Below, piece by piece: positions 1-11,621 of a stretch of 64,000 nt of DNA (position 1 is its first letter; each line of letters opens with the position of its first letter). The translations under genes were made by a program, and so were the position numbers. Source of the DNA: Abelmoschus esculentus. Taxonomy: Eukaryota > Streptophyta > Magnoliopsida > Malvales > Malvaceae. The stretch is from NCBI GenBank assembly GCA_035048815.1, contig JAUCBN010000062.1, forward strand, positions 6,520,001 to 6,584,000. The letters run 5' to 3'. The notes under the pieces are model-generated. The model ran no database searches. It worked only from the letters and a program-made list of their open reading frames with translations, and was not told the origin of the DNA.

Positions 1-258
1 ATTTGGGGTCTTGAATTTTAAAAGTTGCATTTTGGTCCTTTTTATTTGTTAGTTCAAATTAAGGCTCGTTTGATCTCTATTTTCGTTGATATCGAACACG
101 AGTGATGCATGCACACTTAGGAACCTAATTAAAGAATGTAGATAAGATAAAAGAAAAAATGACCGTTTATCAGAGTAAATTCTCTCGAATTTGCTTCACT
201 ATTCCCCGTATAACTCGTTAAAGTCGGGTTACATGTAAGTCGGGTCAAGAGGGTTACA
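1..258 (+). repeat. 3' end of a Ty3/gypsy-type LTR, truncated by the window edge
   Basis: The segment ends in AGAGGGTTACA at 258, the usual 3' terminus of the TGTAACA...TTACA LTRs found several times in this window. Just upstream is a degenerate stretch (CGTATAACTCGTTAAAGTCG) like the one preceding the LTR end at 36073. The 5' part lies outside the window, so I cannot say whether it is a solo LTR or part of a full element. No coding sequence is visible. Confidence 0.55.
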
Positions 259-760
259 TTATATTATAGTGAAAACTAGTATCACAAGTATCAATTAGTT
301 TTGTATATTTTCAGATAATCTTTTTGTGTATTTTAGAGTGATGTATGGATTACATGCTCAATAAAGATATACTTATATTACGTCTAAAAAGATGAGGGAT
401 CATTAATATTAGAAAAAAAAGAGGACTTAGGATATATATGGTGTTTGTTGTACATCCTATCAAACATGTCTTTTAAAATTAGGATAAAATCCCATGATAA
501 GTGGTATCAGAGCGAACCTTTAACTACTTGATTTAACGTCGAGCTCCTATGTGGACAAGGACATCACGAGGTTAAAAGGAAATAACTTCACGTCTAAGAA
601 CAGGCAAGATCGTTGATCTCAAGCCGAAAAAGAAAAGTGAGATCTTGGGATATATAAATGGTGGTACTACAAATATTATCAAACATATCTTTTGGGAAGA
701 AGTTAATGACCTCATGATATATATGTATTGATCAAACATTATGTGATTTATGAATTACAT
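259..760 (+). repeat. LTR-retrotransposon remnant with a tRNA-iMet primer-binding site
   Basis: TGGTATCAGAGC at 502-513 matches the complement of the 3' end of initiator tRNA-Met, the standard primer-binding site of many plant LTR elements. It follows a stretch that looks like an LTR end. A diverged partial repeat of the upstream sequence recurs at about 640-700 (ATCAAACATRTCTTTT). I see no gag or pol reading frame, so this is a short relic or a small non-autonomous element. Confidence 0.5.
502..513 (+). other. Primer-binding site (initiator tRNA-Met)
   Basis: TGGTATCAGAGC is a perfect 12-nt complement to the 3' end of plant initiator tRNA-Met. It marks the start of the internal region of an LTR element whose body is not preserved. 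Confidence 0.65.
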
Positions 761-1426
761 TCTAAAAATATTTTTTGTTGTTTATTTATAGATATTTTGT
801 CATTTACACTATAGTATTTACTTATATTATTTTAATTTTACATATTATATTATAATCTAGTAATGCACAATTTCATAAGACCAAGTTTTTATTACCCAAA
901 TTAGTATTCTATTACATGATAAAAATTGAAAACATATATTATCCTAAACACAAATTACAAATACCTTAAATCATACATAACAACTACAACCCAATTATTA
1001 TAATCTCGATTTTCATGATATACCTTAAACCCTTAAAATTTTAGGAATTGAAATGCTCACATCAAGACCAACAACACACCTTAAACCCTTAAAACCCTTT
1101 TGCTTTTAAAATCATTTATGAGATTAAAAAACAAAACCTTTTTTATTCTTGAAAAAAATAGAAACCTAGACTCGAACAATAGAAAAAAAAACATAAATAT
1201 TTTTTATTTTCCTTCTCATATTTGAATATATAAAGAAAAAGACACCTTAAAAAAATTTACTTTGCATTTTTGAAAAAGTTTTTAAGGACCTTCTTGTTAC
1301 ACTTATTTTCGATTGGCTTTATAGCCATTTAATTTATATTAATTTGAAAATTAAAATTCTAAATTTTTATTGGATGCTTGCTGAAAATTTTGAATTGTCT
1401 GCTTTTGTTGTTTGTCTTTTTTGTAG
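761..1426. other. AT-rich stretch without recognisable gene
   Basis: The stretch is mostly AT-rich with many poly-A and poly-T runs. The phrase CCTTAAACCCTTAAAA occurs twice, near 1021 and 1080. No long reading frame, RNA gene or clear element ends are seen. The last 40 bases form a T-rich tract ending in TTTTTTGTAG, which could be a 3' splice site for the possible exon that follows. Confidence 0.4.
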
Positions 1427-1664
1427 GTGGCTCTTGAAGGAGAAAAGGATCATTGGGTACGATTTGTTGTTTGAGACCATGGGTGATGTAGCATAAAGCT
1501 CGGGCAAGAGTATGGGTGCGGAATGTTCGAGCAGTAAGGACATGCTCTTGCTCGATTTAGGGGGTTGTGGTGTTCAGTTCTTGTGTTTGTGGCAACCGGA
1601 TTATCCGGTTCAAGGGGAATTTGGTTATGGGTATTGTAATGCGGGTAAGGGAAACATGTTAAAA
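1427..1664 (+). pseudogene. Possible broken last exon of an unidentified gene, interrupted by a transposon
   Basis: This block is more GC-rich and codon-like than its surroundings and follows a pyrimidine tract ending in TTTGTAG, like an intron 3' end. One frame runs on from TGGCTC (LLKEKRIIGYDLLFETMGD), meets TAA at 1494-1496, then stays open through 1512 (MGAECSSSKDM...). It runs into the hAT-like element inserted at 1666. Past that element, from the target duplication at 6687-6694, the same frame continues a few codons to a TAA near 6735, with an AATAAA-like site near 6793. I do not recognise the protein. Chance openness of a short frame is a real alternative. Confidence 0.25.
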
Positions 1665-2044
1665 TTAGAGGCAAGCAAAATTCGACTCAACTCGAAAAAA
1701 TTAATTTTTTTTCAGTTTCGAGTTATTCGAGTCAAGTTAAAAATTTCGATTTCGAATCCAGTTCAAATCTCCAAAGTTCGGGTTACTCAAAAAATCGAAT
1801 AACTCGAAAATTTTCTGGATCTAATTGCACATTTAGTCCCTATAGTTTTATTTTCAGTTTTATTTCAGTTATATCTTTTCTTTTTTTATTATTTTTACCT
1901 TTTAATTTTCTTTTCTTTACTATATAGTCACTTTCCATATATTTTTTATTTGATATAATTTTTATTTATATTTTATATTATTTATATTATGTTAATTATT
2001 TTATATTTTATATTTTTTAATTTATATATTTATATTATTTTATT

Positions 2045-3963
2045 GGGTAAACTACTGCGCTGGTCACTTTCGTTTACCCTCAGTACACTTTTAGTCACCG
2101 ATTTTGAAAAACGACCAGTAAGATCACTATCGTTTTCAGGGTGTAAAGTTTTGGTCACTCCAACGTTAAGTGTCGTTAAATATTAATGAAAAAATGATCT
2201 GGCACAATAAAAAAATGATAAATTACTTAAATAGTCCTTAAACTATTATTATATTTTTGTTTCGTCTTTAATTTAACTCTCAAAAATTTAAAATTTTATA
2301 TTTTTACCATCTTCCCAAAAAAAAACTTAACCCTAACCTTAACCCTTACTAACCTATTGCAACAGGGTTGCATACTCTCAGCATAGACTAACTTATAAGA
2401 TATTAAGATTAAAAATCACATCCGAACAATGGGAAGAACAAGATTCTAAATAGGTAAATCTGGATAACTTTCTTTTTTTTCCTTGCTTATATTTCCTTCA
2501 AGTAAAACAAAAAACAAGGAACAACCTCTTCTTGGTGCAATTCTCATCACTTCCAAGAACAGATAAATGTCTAAACAGCAGAACTATGCAAGCACAAGGT
2601 TTAACCAAAACTCAAATTTATTTGCATAATAATTTGGTAACAAAAAAAATCAAGCATGCATGAATTGAAGCAAATGTTGTTTATATCGTGATAAGAGTCT
2701 TATGTCATAGAATAATAGCAAGGTAGATCTAATATGTCAGATGCTTGTACAAGGTAAACTCTGCTATATGTATAATAATTACAGAAAAGAGGAAGAGCTA
2801 TAACATCCAATGTCATTAAAGAACAACCAAGAAAAAGGAATATGTCATTCAACATTAAGAGGAAGACTTGAATCAATTTTTCATGAGATACATTACAACT
2901 AAAACAACATTAACTTGCACACACTCAAATGAAAGATGATAAAATATTAAAACAATAATAAACCTGAAGGTAATTGAGGATATACATAGTTGTTACTCTT
3001 CATCCTCCCTCTTGTCTCCAAATCCACTGGGAAATTCTTTCCTGAAAACCAGTTGAAACAAATGTATTAGTAGAATTAACAACTCACTAGTAGAAGCAGT
3101 TTACAGATGACTAGTGAGAAAGTTGACAAAAGGCTGGAATTCAGCCATATAGAACAAAAGAATAATTTTACAAGAAAATATCAGTGCGCCTCTTAAAAAA
3201 TGAGCAAAATTTATAAGACATCAAAAGTCCTTGTTGGAACATAAATTTCCAAATAGAATTATGATTCTAAAGCATGTTGGTTGCATGACCCAGTGGCTAA
3301 CAAGTTTAAAGTGTTAAAAATGAATGTGCTTAAGGAAGAAAATATTGAGCTATAATCGTATCCTTAAAATTTGAAGAAAACATGATCTGATTCTCACAAT
3401 CATGCATTTTTACAACTGAGGCACTACAATTAGCGAGTATTGAGCTGAAAAAGAAATTCTTTTGGCGATATTAATTTACAATGGACTTATAAAGAATTAA
3501 GCATCCTTTAGCAATCAGTTTCACCCATTTATAAATATACAACGCATCAACAAGAGTATTTCTTCTGTAAAAAAATAAATATTGTTATCGTTTAATTTTT
3601 TCATCAAAAGCTAAATGCTTTTACCATTTTTCATTAACGTGACGAGGATTTGGGGGGTTGGGATGAAGGTTAGGTTTAGGGTTTTTTTGGCAAAAATGGT
3701 AAAAATATAAAATTTTAAATTTTTGAGAGTTAAATTAAAGATGAAACAAAAATATAATAATAGTTTAAGGACTATTTAAGTAATTTATCATTTTTTTTCA
3801 TTGTGTCTGATCATCTTTTCGTCAATATTTAATGGCACTTAAAGTTGGAGTGACCAAAACTTTACACCACGAAAACGACAGTGACCTTACTGGTCGTTTT
3901 TCAAAATCGGTGACTAAAAGTGTACTAGGGATAAACGAAAGTGACTAGCGCAGTAGTTTACCC
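2045..3963. mobile_element. Mutator-like non-autonomous element with long terminal inverted repeats
   Basis: GGGTAAACTACTGCGC at the left end is matched inverted at the right end, and the similarity continues inward for about 280 bp. A perfect 9-bp target duplication, TATTTTATT, lies at 2036-2044 and 3964-3972, the size typical of Mutator-superfamily transposition. The roughly 1.3 kb between the terminal repeats shows no transposase reading frame. A related shorter copy is at 13667-14763. It is inserted in the hAT-like element at 1666-6686, so it is younger than that element. Confidence 0.8.
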
Positions 3964-4075
3964 TATTTTATTTTATTCATTATTGTTTTTATCTCGTTTT
4001 GGCCTTTTCTAGATAAAAAAAAATTAACGAGGCTCGTAATTTAATGAAATGACATATTCATATTTAAGGTATTTG

Positions 4076-4077
<2 letters not shown>

Positions 4078-4109
<32 letters not shown>
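4078..4109. repeat. AAT microsatellite
   Basis: About ten AAT units lie directly at the left edge of the Mutator-like element starting at 4110. The last nine bases (4101-4109) double as that element's target duplication, so the element inserted into an existing trinucleotide tract, part of which is left at 6399-6417. Confidence 0.85.
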
Positions 4110-6398
4110 GGAAAATTCTACAACGGGCGTCGAACACCGCTGAACATCATTAATGCTGAACACTGCTGAACACTATTAAACTAATTAATAAAGATTAAAA
4201 ACTTTAAGGACTCAACATATAATTAATAATTATTTAAAATAAAATTTTAATTAAATTATTTTTTTATTGGGATAAATATAAGGGTGTTCACTCAATTGTC
4301 ACATTTTTTTGTTTTGGTCACTCAATTATTATTTTTTTGTCAAAATTATCACTAATATTTTATTTTATTATTGTTTTGGTCATCAAACATCAAATGTTTA
4401 ATAAGATTGTACCATGACATAGTTTAATAATAACTTTAATATCTAAATTTATGATATTATATTAATTTAATCTTATTAAAAACTCTTCAAATAAGTTCTT
4501 ATATTTTTATATAAACCCGCATAATAATACAAACAATACTTATCCCCCAAAATAGTTCCCTTTCACATCTTTCAATCACTCCTTATTTCACTCTTTTTTT
4601 ATTATGTTCAACTCTTTATCAAGTTTTCTTATTTCGGTTTTCTTTTTTCAAATTAAAAAAAAATGAGTTTTTTTTCAACAATACTGATCTACATTAAGTT
4701 TATTTTCTAATTGTGTGAAAAAAAATTAAAAATGATTTTTTTAATCACAAAATCAGAGTTTAGTATAGCTATAAATACATTTTATATTGTTTGTTTTTAC
4801 AATATTATTATGTTGTTATGTAATGTTTTTAAAAAAAATATTTTTTCTTTAAGTTTTATACTGTTTGTGTGTGGATTTTAATTCATATAATATGTAAAAT
4901 TGAAACATAATAATCGGTTACAGATATTCATTAAATAAAGTGAAAACATAAATTATGCAATAATCACATAATTAAACTATTTGGTTTTATCGATCTAAAA
5001 AATTGTTTGATTTTTTTACTATTCGATAACTGTAACTAAAATTGTTTGATTTTTGTTATGTTCAACTCTTTATCAAGTTTTCTTATTTCGGTTTTCTTTT
5101 TTCAAATTAAAAAAATGAGTTTTTTTTCTCAACAATACTGATCTACATTAAGCTTATTTTTTAATTGTGTGAAAAAAAATTAAAAATAATTTTTTTAATC
5201 ACAAAATCAGAGTTTTGTATAGCTATAAATAAATTTTATATTGTTTGTTTTTACAATATTATTATGTTGTTATGTAATGTTTTTTAAAAAAAATATTTTT
5301 TCTTTAAGTTTTATACTGTTTGTGTGTGGATTTTAATTCATATAATATGTAAAATTGAAACATAGTAATCGGTTACAGATATTCATTAAATAAAGTGAAA
5401 ACATAAATTATGCAATAATCACATAATTAAACTATTTGGTTTTATCGATCTAAAAAATTGTTTGATTTTTTATTATTCGATAACTGTAACTAACATAATT
5501 TAATTAAAATATTTAATGAATTTAAAATTATGTTCGGTAATGTATTTTTTAAAAATTATTTTTTAATAAAAAATAGTTATGAGTTGAACTTTGATTAAAA
5601 TTAAGAAAAAACTGATATTCAATTATTGTTTTGTAAGTTTAATATTAAAAAATAATAATTTTGTGCACAATAAATTTGATTAGAATTAGAATGAACATTT
5701 AAAAAATCTTTGAATTGCAGGAATAATTTTATAATTGATATTGCTTTATTTTAATATTTATATGTGAAATATTAAAATATTTGTACAAATTTGACTCAAA
5801 AATAATGTATACGAGTAACTTAAAGAATCGAAGAAGTTAAATTAGATTTAAAAAAGCAAATCATAAAATTAAAGTAGTGTTTTATAATTTAAAACTTAAT
5901 AAGTTGCTCAAAGTCACAAAAAAGAAATAAAAAGTGAGTTGGTTAATTAATTTTAAGAGTATTGTTATAAAGGAAAAAGAAAAGGGATGAAAAAATTAGG
6001 GTTTAATCCAAATATTTGGTGATTTATTTTCTATTAGGATTAAATTGATATAGTATAATAATTTTAGAAACTAAAATTATTATTAAATCATGTCATTTTA
6101 TAATTTTCGTTAAATATATAATGGAGGATGATCAAAATGAGAATAAAATAAAATGTTAGTGAAGGTTATTACTAAAAATTTTGTTGGATGACCAACACAA
6201 AAAATGATGATAGTTGGGTGATCACCTATGTAATTAATATTATAGAAAATAATTTAATTTAAATTTTATTTTAAATAATTACTAATTATACTTTGAGTCC
6301 TTTAAATTTTTAATTTCTGTTAATTAGTTTAATAGTGTTCAACAATGTTCAACGTTAGTGGTGTTCAGCGGTGTTCGATGCACGTGGTAGACTCGTCC
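4110..6398. mobile_element. Mutator-like non-autonomous element with an internal tandem duplication
   Basis: The ends are inverted repeats (GGAAAATTCTACAACGGGCG at the left against GGACGAGTCTACCACGTGCA read from the right), with similarity running inward for roughly 170 bp, including GTTCAGC/GCTGAAC words. The target duplication is 9 bp: TAATAATAA at 4101-4109 and TAATAATGA at 6399-6407, one mismatch. The interior contains a tandem duplication of about 456 bp (first copy from 4602, second from 5058). No transposase gene is visible. It sits within the hAT-like element at 1666-6686. Confidence 0.75.
4602..5494. repeat. Two tandem copies of a ~456-bp unit
   Basis: The phrase TATGTTCAACTCTTTATC starts at 4602 and again at 5058. 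The following sequence matches for more than 400 bp with few changes, including shared runs such as CTTATTTCGG and TGTGTGTGGA. The second copy ends near 5494. The low divergence suggests a duplication younger than the element that holds it. Confidence 0.8.
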
Positions 6399-6694
6399 TA
6401 ATAATGATAATAATAATTTAAAATCTTATTTATACATTTAAAAAATAATATAAAAAAATATGTAGGTAGATATAAAGAGTCGTTTAAATTAGAATCAAAA
6501 TGTACTATAGTATTATAAATAGTACAATTAAAATTTATACATAAACTCCAAAAATTGAAACGAATCGAACTTGCTAAAACCGAATGGAATCGAAAAAATT
6601 CAAAAAAATTCAAGTTGTAAAATATGTTGATTCAATTCAAATAATTTGAATTTTTTTGACTCGACTCGCTGGAACGCTCACCCCTAGTTAAAAC

Positions 6695-7577
6695 GGGTAG
6701 ATGAGTTTTGGGTTAGTTAAGCAGATTGGGTAATTGAGTATAATGTTTGTAAGTGGGTTAATGGTTGTAATTTGGACATGTTTGATCTTGGAATAAAAGG
6801 ATTTGTGTTTTTATTGAGATATAGAAATATATTATAAATATATTTTTTGATTTTTTATTTTAATATTTTAATTTATTTTTAATTTTTAATTTAATTATTC
6901 AATTCAAATAAAAGATTGGAAAAAATAGGTGATTACAAAAATCATGTTCAGTGTATAACATTTGCGAGTTAAACTCGTAAATATTTCAAAACAACATGAA
7001 CAAACCTTGAATTTTATTATAGTAAACTCACAAATCGTAAAATATAATATTTTTCTTATTCAAGTTATTAATTTTTTTTATAAAACAATCATTAATATTA
7101 TACTCTTTTATTTTAATTGTTGATCATTTAAAATTTAATGGTGATTTTTTTTCTCTAGATTTTGTCCTTAGTTTCTTAGCAAAATTTAAGGTCTAAAAAT
7201 ACAAGATTGATTCTATGAAAATGTTAAAGGAATTACAATAGATTCAGATTGACGATGAACAGTTGTAGACATGTCCAATGAAATTTTCAAGATTTTTAAA
7301 ATTTTATAATACCTTCTTAGATGTTTTCTTGAATAAATATATTAATATTTTAAAAATTATCAATGTTTTTTATTTGTTGATATTTTAAATTTTTATAATT
7401 TTATTCATTTTTAAAAATATTTTATGAATTTAAAAAATATATTTTTAATGCTTTTAAAAAATATGTTTTTTTTCTTATGAATTAAATAAGATCTCAATTT
7501 ATTTATTAAAAGAGTAATTAAACCCTTAAAATCATTTGAAAAGTAATTAAATCTCTTTGTCATGTCATCATGTTACA
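6695..7577. other. AT-rich stretch without recognisable gene
   Basis: No reading frame, RNA gene or paired element ends could be supported. The first 100 bases may be the 3' untranslated end of the possible exon at 1427-1664, with GGAATAAAAGG near 6793. Confidence 0.35.
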
Positions 7578-8066
7578 TAGAGTGAGAATTCGATCGATTC
7601 GAATTGATTCAAAAAAATTTAAGTTATTCGAGTTGAAGAGTCGTATTTTATAACTCAAACTTTATTTGAAATTTTTTCGAGTCGAGTTTTCAAGTTTCTA
7701 TAAAAATATAATTGTAATTATTTATGATGTTATAACACGATTTAATTCCAATTTAAATTTACTTATCCTAGCCATAAAGATATGTATATATATTGTTTAC
7801 ATACGTGGCAAAAAATTTCATATTTTTATATCAATGTACATGTAGCATAAAAAATTGAGAGATTCGTCTTGTACTTAAAATAAATTCTTTAATTACTAAA
7901 AATTTTGAGAAATTTGATTTTTCATTTTACAACTCAAATTTGATTTGATTTTTTTTACTCGAGTCAAATTTATGAAATTTTGAGTCGAATCAAGACGAGT
8001 CTATTATTTTCGTCTCGAATCGAATTATTCGATTTTTCGAGTCTAGTCAAGTTTTGTTTACCCCTA
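7578..8066. mobile_element. MITE of the TCGAGT-rich hAT-like family
   Basis: The block begins TAGAGTGAGAATTCGATCGA and ends TTTGTTTACCCCTA. These are imperfect inverted termini of the same kind as the copy at 8098-8608, and both are filled with TCGAGT/GAATCGA words. No clean 8-bp target duplication is visible, so the ends are approximate. Confidence 0.5.
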
Positions 8067-8097
8067 ATCATGTAAAACTTCTTTTTAGCACCATTAG

Positions 8098-8608
8098 TAG
8101 GGGTGGGTATTCGATCGAGTCGAGTCGAATCGAGTCAAAAAATTTTGAGTTATTCGAGTTGACGAGTCATATTTTACAACTCAAACTTTATTTAAAATTT
8201 TTTCCGTTCGAGTCGAGTTTTCAAGTTCCTATAAATATGTAATTGTAATTATTTATCATGTTATAGTATGATTTGATTTCAATTTAAACGACTTTTTCTA
8301 ATCATATAAGATATGTATATATATATATTCATGTGTAACGATATTCCTTTATATTTTTATATATCAATGTATATATATCATAAGAAATTGATAGACTCAT
8401 CTCAAACTTAAAATTAATCCTTTTAATTAATAAAAATTTCGAGTTATTCGAATTTTCATTTTACAACTCGAACTTTATTTAAAATTTTTTTGAGTCTAGT
8501 CTAGAATATAAAGTTTCGAGTTGAGTCAAAACGAGTCGAGTATTTTTGCCTCGAGTCGAGTCGAGTTATTCGGTTTTTTCGAATCGAGTCGAGTTTTACT
8601 CACCCTTA
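8098..8608. mobile_element. hAT-like MITE, 511 bp, with 8-bp target duplication
   Basis: The element begins TAGGGGTGGGTA and ends TACTCACCCTTA (inverted match 10 of 12). It is flanked by a perfect ACCATTAG duplication at 8090-8097 and 8609-8616. The interior is dense in TCGAGTCGAG and GAATCGAG words and has no coding potential. It is a short non-autonomous element of the family that also gave 7578-8066 and 1666-6686. Confidence 0.75.
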
Positions 8609-8616
8609 ACCATTAG

Positions 8617-9359
8617 TGACTTCGTTAGACAATAACAGTTTAAGATGGGACTTTTTAGTTGATTGATATAATTTTTAAGTTATGTGTTTTCCATAAAAGT
8701 GACTTAATTGATTAAAAAACCTTTAGGAATTCAAGAGGCGTATAAATTTTTTAGTATTAATTAGTTAAACATGAATAATTAAAGTTCTACATGTCCCATT
8801 GAATGATTGAATATTTAAACAAATAAAATATTATAACTTTAATAATAATAATTAATGATTTTTTATATAAATTTGAATCTTAAAATAATATTATAAAACT
8901 GAAAAAAAAAACAAATTATGATGAATTAAAATAAAAGAAATTAAAACTTAGGATTTAATATAATAAAGTTATTAAAATCATAATTTGAGCATTGCAGAGT
9001 CTCCCTAAAGAAGTTTTAGGATGAGACATAATAAAATAAAATTAAAACAAAGTTATATATATAAATTTTTATAAAAATAATAAAAAATTTGTTATCAATT
9101 TTTTATATATATCAAATATTTATAAAACTAATAAGCATATATATATATATATATAAATTTTTATATATTTTCTAAGTATTTTGGTATATATAAAAAACTA
9201 TATTATTTTTTTATTATTTTATAAAAAATTCAGTGTAATTTTATTTATTTTTATTTTAGACACCGTACATTAAAAACCCGTTATAGAGCGTCTAAAAGAA
9301 TACTGATATCATAAAATTTTGGTCCCTCTGGAAAAAAAAAGTTATGTTCTTTGATTCTC
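8617..9359. other. AT-rich stretch without recognisable gene
   Basis: The stretch includes runs of TATATA near 9137-9160. No reading frame, RNA gene or matched element ends were found. Confidence 0.4.
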
Positions 9360-10578
9360 GGTAGACTTGACAAACTTAATTCGAGAATTGAAAATCGAAT
9401 CTATTTATTTCAACCGAAACCCGATTGAATTCGAATAAGATGATCTTAACATGATTCGAATAAGATGATTTTAGAAGAACCGATATAGACTCGTAACCGA
9501 TTTGACTAGAATCGATTTTCACCCGAATTGAAAGACCCCCGAAATTAACTTGCTCAAAACCGATCTAAACCGAACATCAATCCGATTTTAACCCGATAAT
9601 TTAATTAAAGTGAATGAATAATTTATTTTTACTATTTTTTATTTTTTAACAATATGATAAATAATAAAATAATATATGTTTTATTATCTTTTTGTATTAT
9701 GATAATAATAATTAATCACTACATCTGATAATAATTTAATGTTTAATATCATATTTCTTTCTTTAAAAATCAATTTATTTTTTTGTTAATCAGTCTCCAT
9801 CAGAGTTGGACCTCCATTTTGATTCATCGGCTCGTAGTAAACACTAAAGACCAGTAATTCATGATGCAAATGGTGTTTGTATTTGAAAATATTCATACAA
9901 GAAAATAACAAAGCTAATTTAAACATAAAAATTAGAAAATAAACCTAGTAATATAAAAATAAGTCTTAAATAAATAATTTTTGTTCAAAAGTGATATTTA
10001 GTTTCAGATAAAACTAAGATTAATTTTAGAATTGGGACAAAAATTTGAGGTGTTACAAAAATGATCAAGATGTCATTAATGAATCCATGTATTTAGAAAA
10101 ATGACATTAGCCCTTAAATTATCAATACAGACTTTACTCGAATAAAAACGAGGCAAAAAATTTCAAAACAATTCCAATACGAAATGTCATAATCCTTGAG
10201 TCATCCTATATCATTCTTCAAAAGAAAAAGAATATATGATTAATTCTATATATAATATTTACGATTACATGCATACTCAAGTTCAACTCAAACCAAATTA
10301 ACCCAAAAATTCATAGATTGACCCGATCCGAACCGATCTAAACGACCCGATATGGACCTGACTCGAAAACATCCAATCCGATATTAACCTGACCCAAAAA
10401 TAATTGATCCAATATTGACATGAATCACCGATCTGATACCCGAACCGACCCGAATTATCATATAACCGAATTAAAACTGAAATCGAAACCCGAACTGATC
10501 TGAACTGAATATAAAAAAAATAAACCGAACTGAAACAATTTAAACTGAATCCGAATCAAATCACCCATTTGCCGCCTC
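9360..10578. mobile_element. Probable hAT-like MITE rich in ACCCGA words
   Basis: Both ends carry clusters of CCGAACCGA / AACCCGA words, the left cluster at about 9390-9600 and the right at 10310-10560. The termini are GGTAGACTTGACAAAC and TTTGCCGCCTCC, a weak inverted match. Flanking bases TGATTCTC and AATTCTCA resemble an 8-bp duplication only loosely. Boundaries are uncertain and the middle (about 9620-10260) is plain AT-rich DNA. Confidence 0.35.
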
Positions 10579-10587
10579 CAATTCTCA

Positions 10588-11205
10588 GTCTGTTATCAGC
10601 CAGCAGTGGCAGTGGCAACTTTATCTAAAGGAACGAATTACATCACTCTGGCTTTGCAATTTCAATAAACTTTATCTAAAGGGAATCCATAAAGGAATTG
10701 GATGACCAAAGGCTTATTTGTTTTCTCAATAACACTGCCACCATTTTAACGCAAACACTGACATTTTAATATTAAATAAGATTTGTATCGAGTATTTTGA
10801 TGTTATTCTATAATAATATCCGTTTAATTTAATCATTAATAAAATTCATATTTATCGTTGAGTACAAAATTAAAATTAAACAATAGAAAGAGTAAAGATC
10901 TAAGAAATATATTTAAAATTTAAAAAAAAATTAAAGATTTTATTTTATTATTATTTAAATTAAAAAAATTCTTTTCATATTATATATACCTTTATCATCG
11001 TTTACTACATAAATAATATTGTTCGAATTTAAATCATCTAAAAAATATTTGTTTTAATCGATACCGGTCCTTAAATTGGATAGACATGGTTGGCCATTAA
11101 AGATATACGTTGGATTGATCTTATTGGAACACAATTAATGATTCGAGATACTATTTCAATGGCAATCATTCATCAACTTCAACCTTTTTTTTCATAATAA
11201 AATAA
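10588..11205. other. AT-rich stretch without recognisable gene
   Basis: No gene is seen. A short direct repeat, AACTTTATCTAAAGG, occurs at about 10618 and 10668. Confidence 0.35.
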
Positions 11206-11213
11206 AGGCTTAA

Positions 11214-11530
11214 CAGACTTTTTGCCCCTTAAACTATACATGTTTTTATAATTTCTATCTTAAACTTTTTTTTTCATTGTTCCCCCTAAATTTTATAAAA
11301 TTAGACCAAAATTCTGTATATTTGGGGGGCAACTTTGAAAATCGGGTATAGTTTAAGGGGAAATTTGAGAAAGGAGTAAAGTATAGAGGGAAAATAGATA
11401 AAAATTAGTTTAGGGGCAATTTGAGAACAGAATAAAGTATAGAGGGGGAAATAGGTAAAAAAATAATTTAGGGGCAAATTGAAAAAACAAGAACAGTTTA
11501 GGGGGGAAAATAAATTAAACCTAAAATAAA
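11214..11530. repeat. Short dispersed-repeat-like block with TTTAGGGGCAA words
   Basis: The words GTTTAAGGGG, TTTAGGGGCAATTTGAG, AAAGTATAGAGGG and TTTAGGGGGGAAAA recur at roughly 60-bp spacing across the block, with CCCCTTAAACTAT inverted near its left edge. It lies just downstream (in gene sense) of the inhibitor gene. It resembles a small MITE or a degenerate tandem array; no ends or target duplication could be fixed. Confidence 0.4.
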
Positions 11531-11621
11531 ACCACAAACATTTAACTATTTATCTTTTTCTTCGTAAGGTTTCCGACACATTTGAACACATATTTTGGAC
11601 ATCATGTAAGATTCATCGTCC

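Larger units (their letters stand above)
1666..6686. mobile_element. hAT-like non-autonomous element carrying two nested Mutator-like elements
   Basis: The termini are imperfect inverted repeats: TAGAGGCAAGC at the left and GCTCACCCCTA at the right. An 8-bp target duplication flanks them with one mismatch: GTTAAAAT at 1658-1665 and GTTAAAAC at 6687-6694. The element's own sequence (1666-2035, 3973-4100 and 6408-6686) is rich in TCGAGT/ACTCGA words, as in the MITEs at 7578 and 8098. Most of its length comes from the insertions at 2045-3963 and 4110-6398. No transposase is seen. Assignment to hAT rests on the 8-bp duplication and short termini only. Confidence 0.6.
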
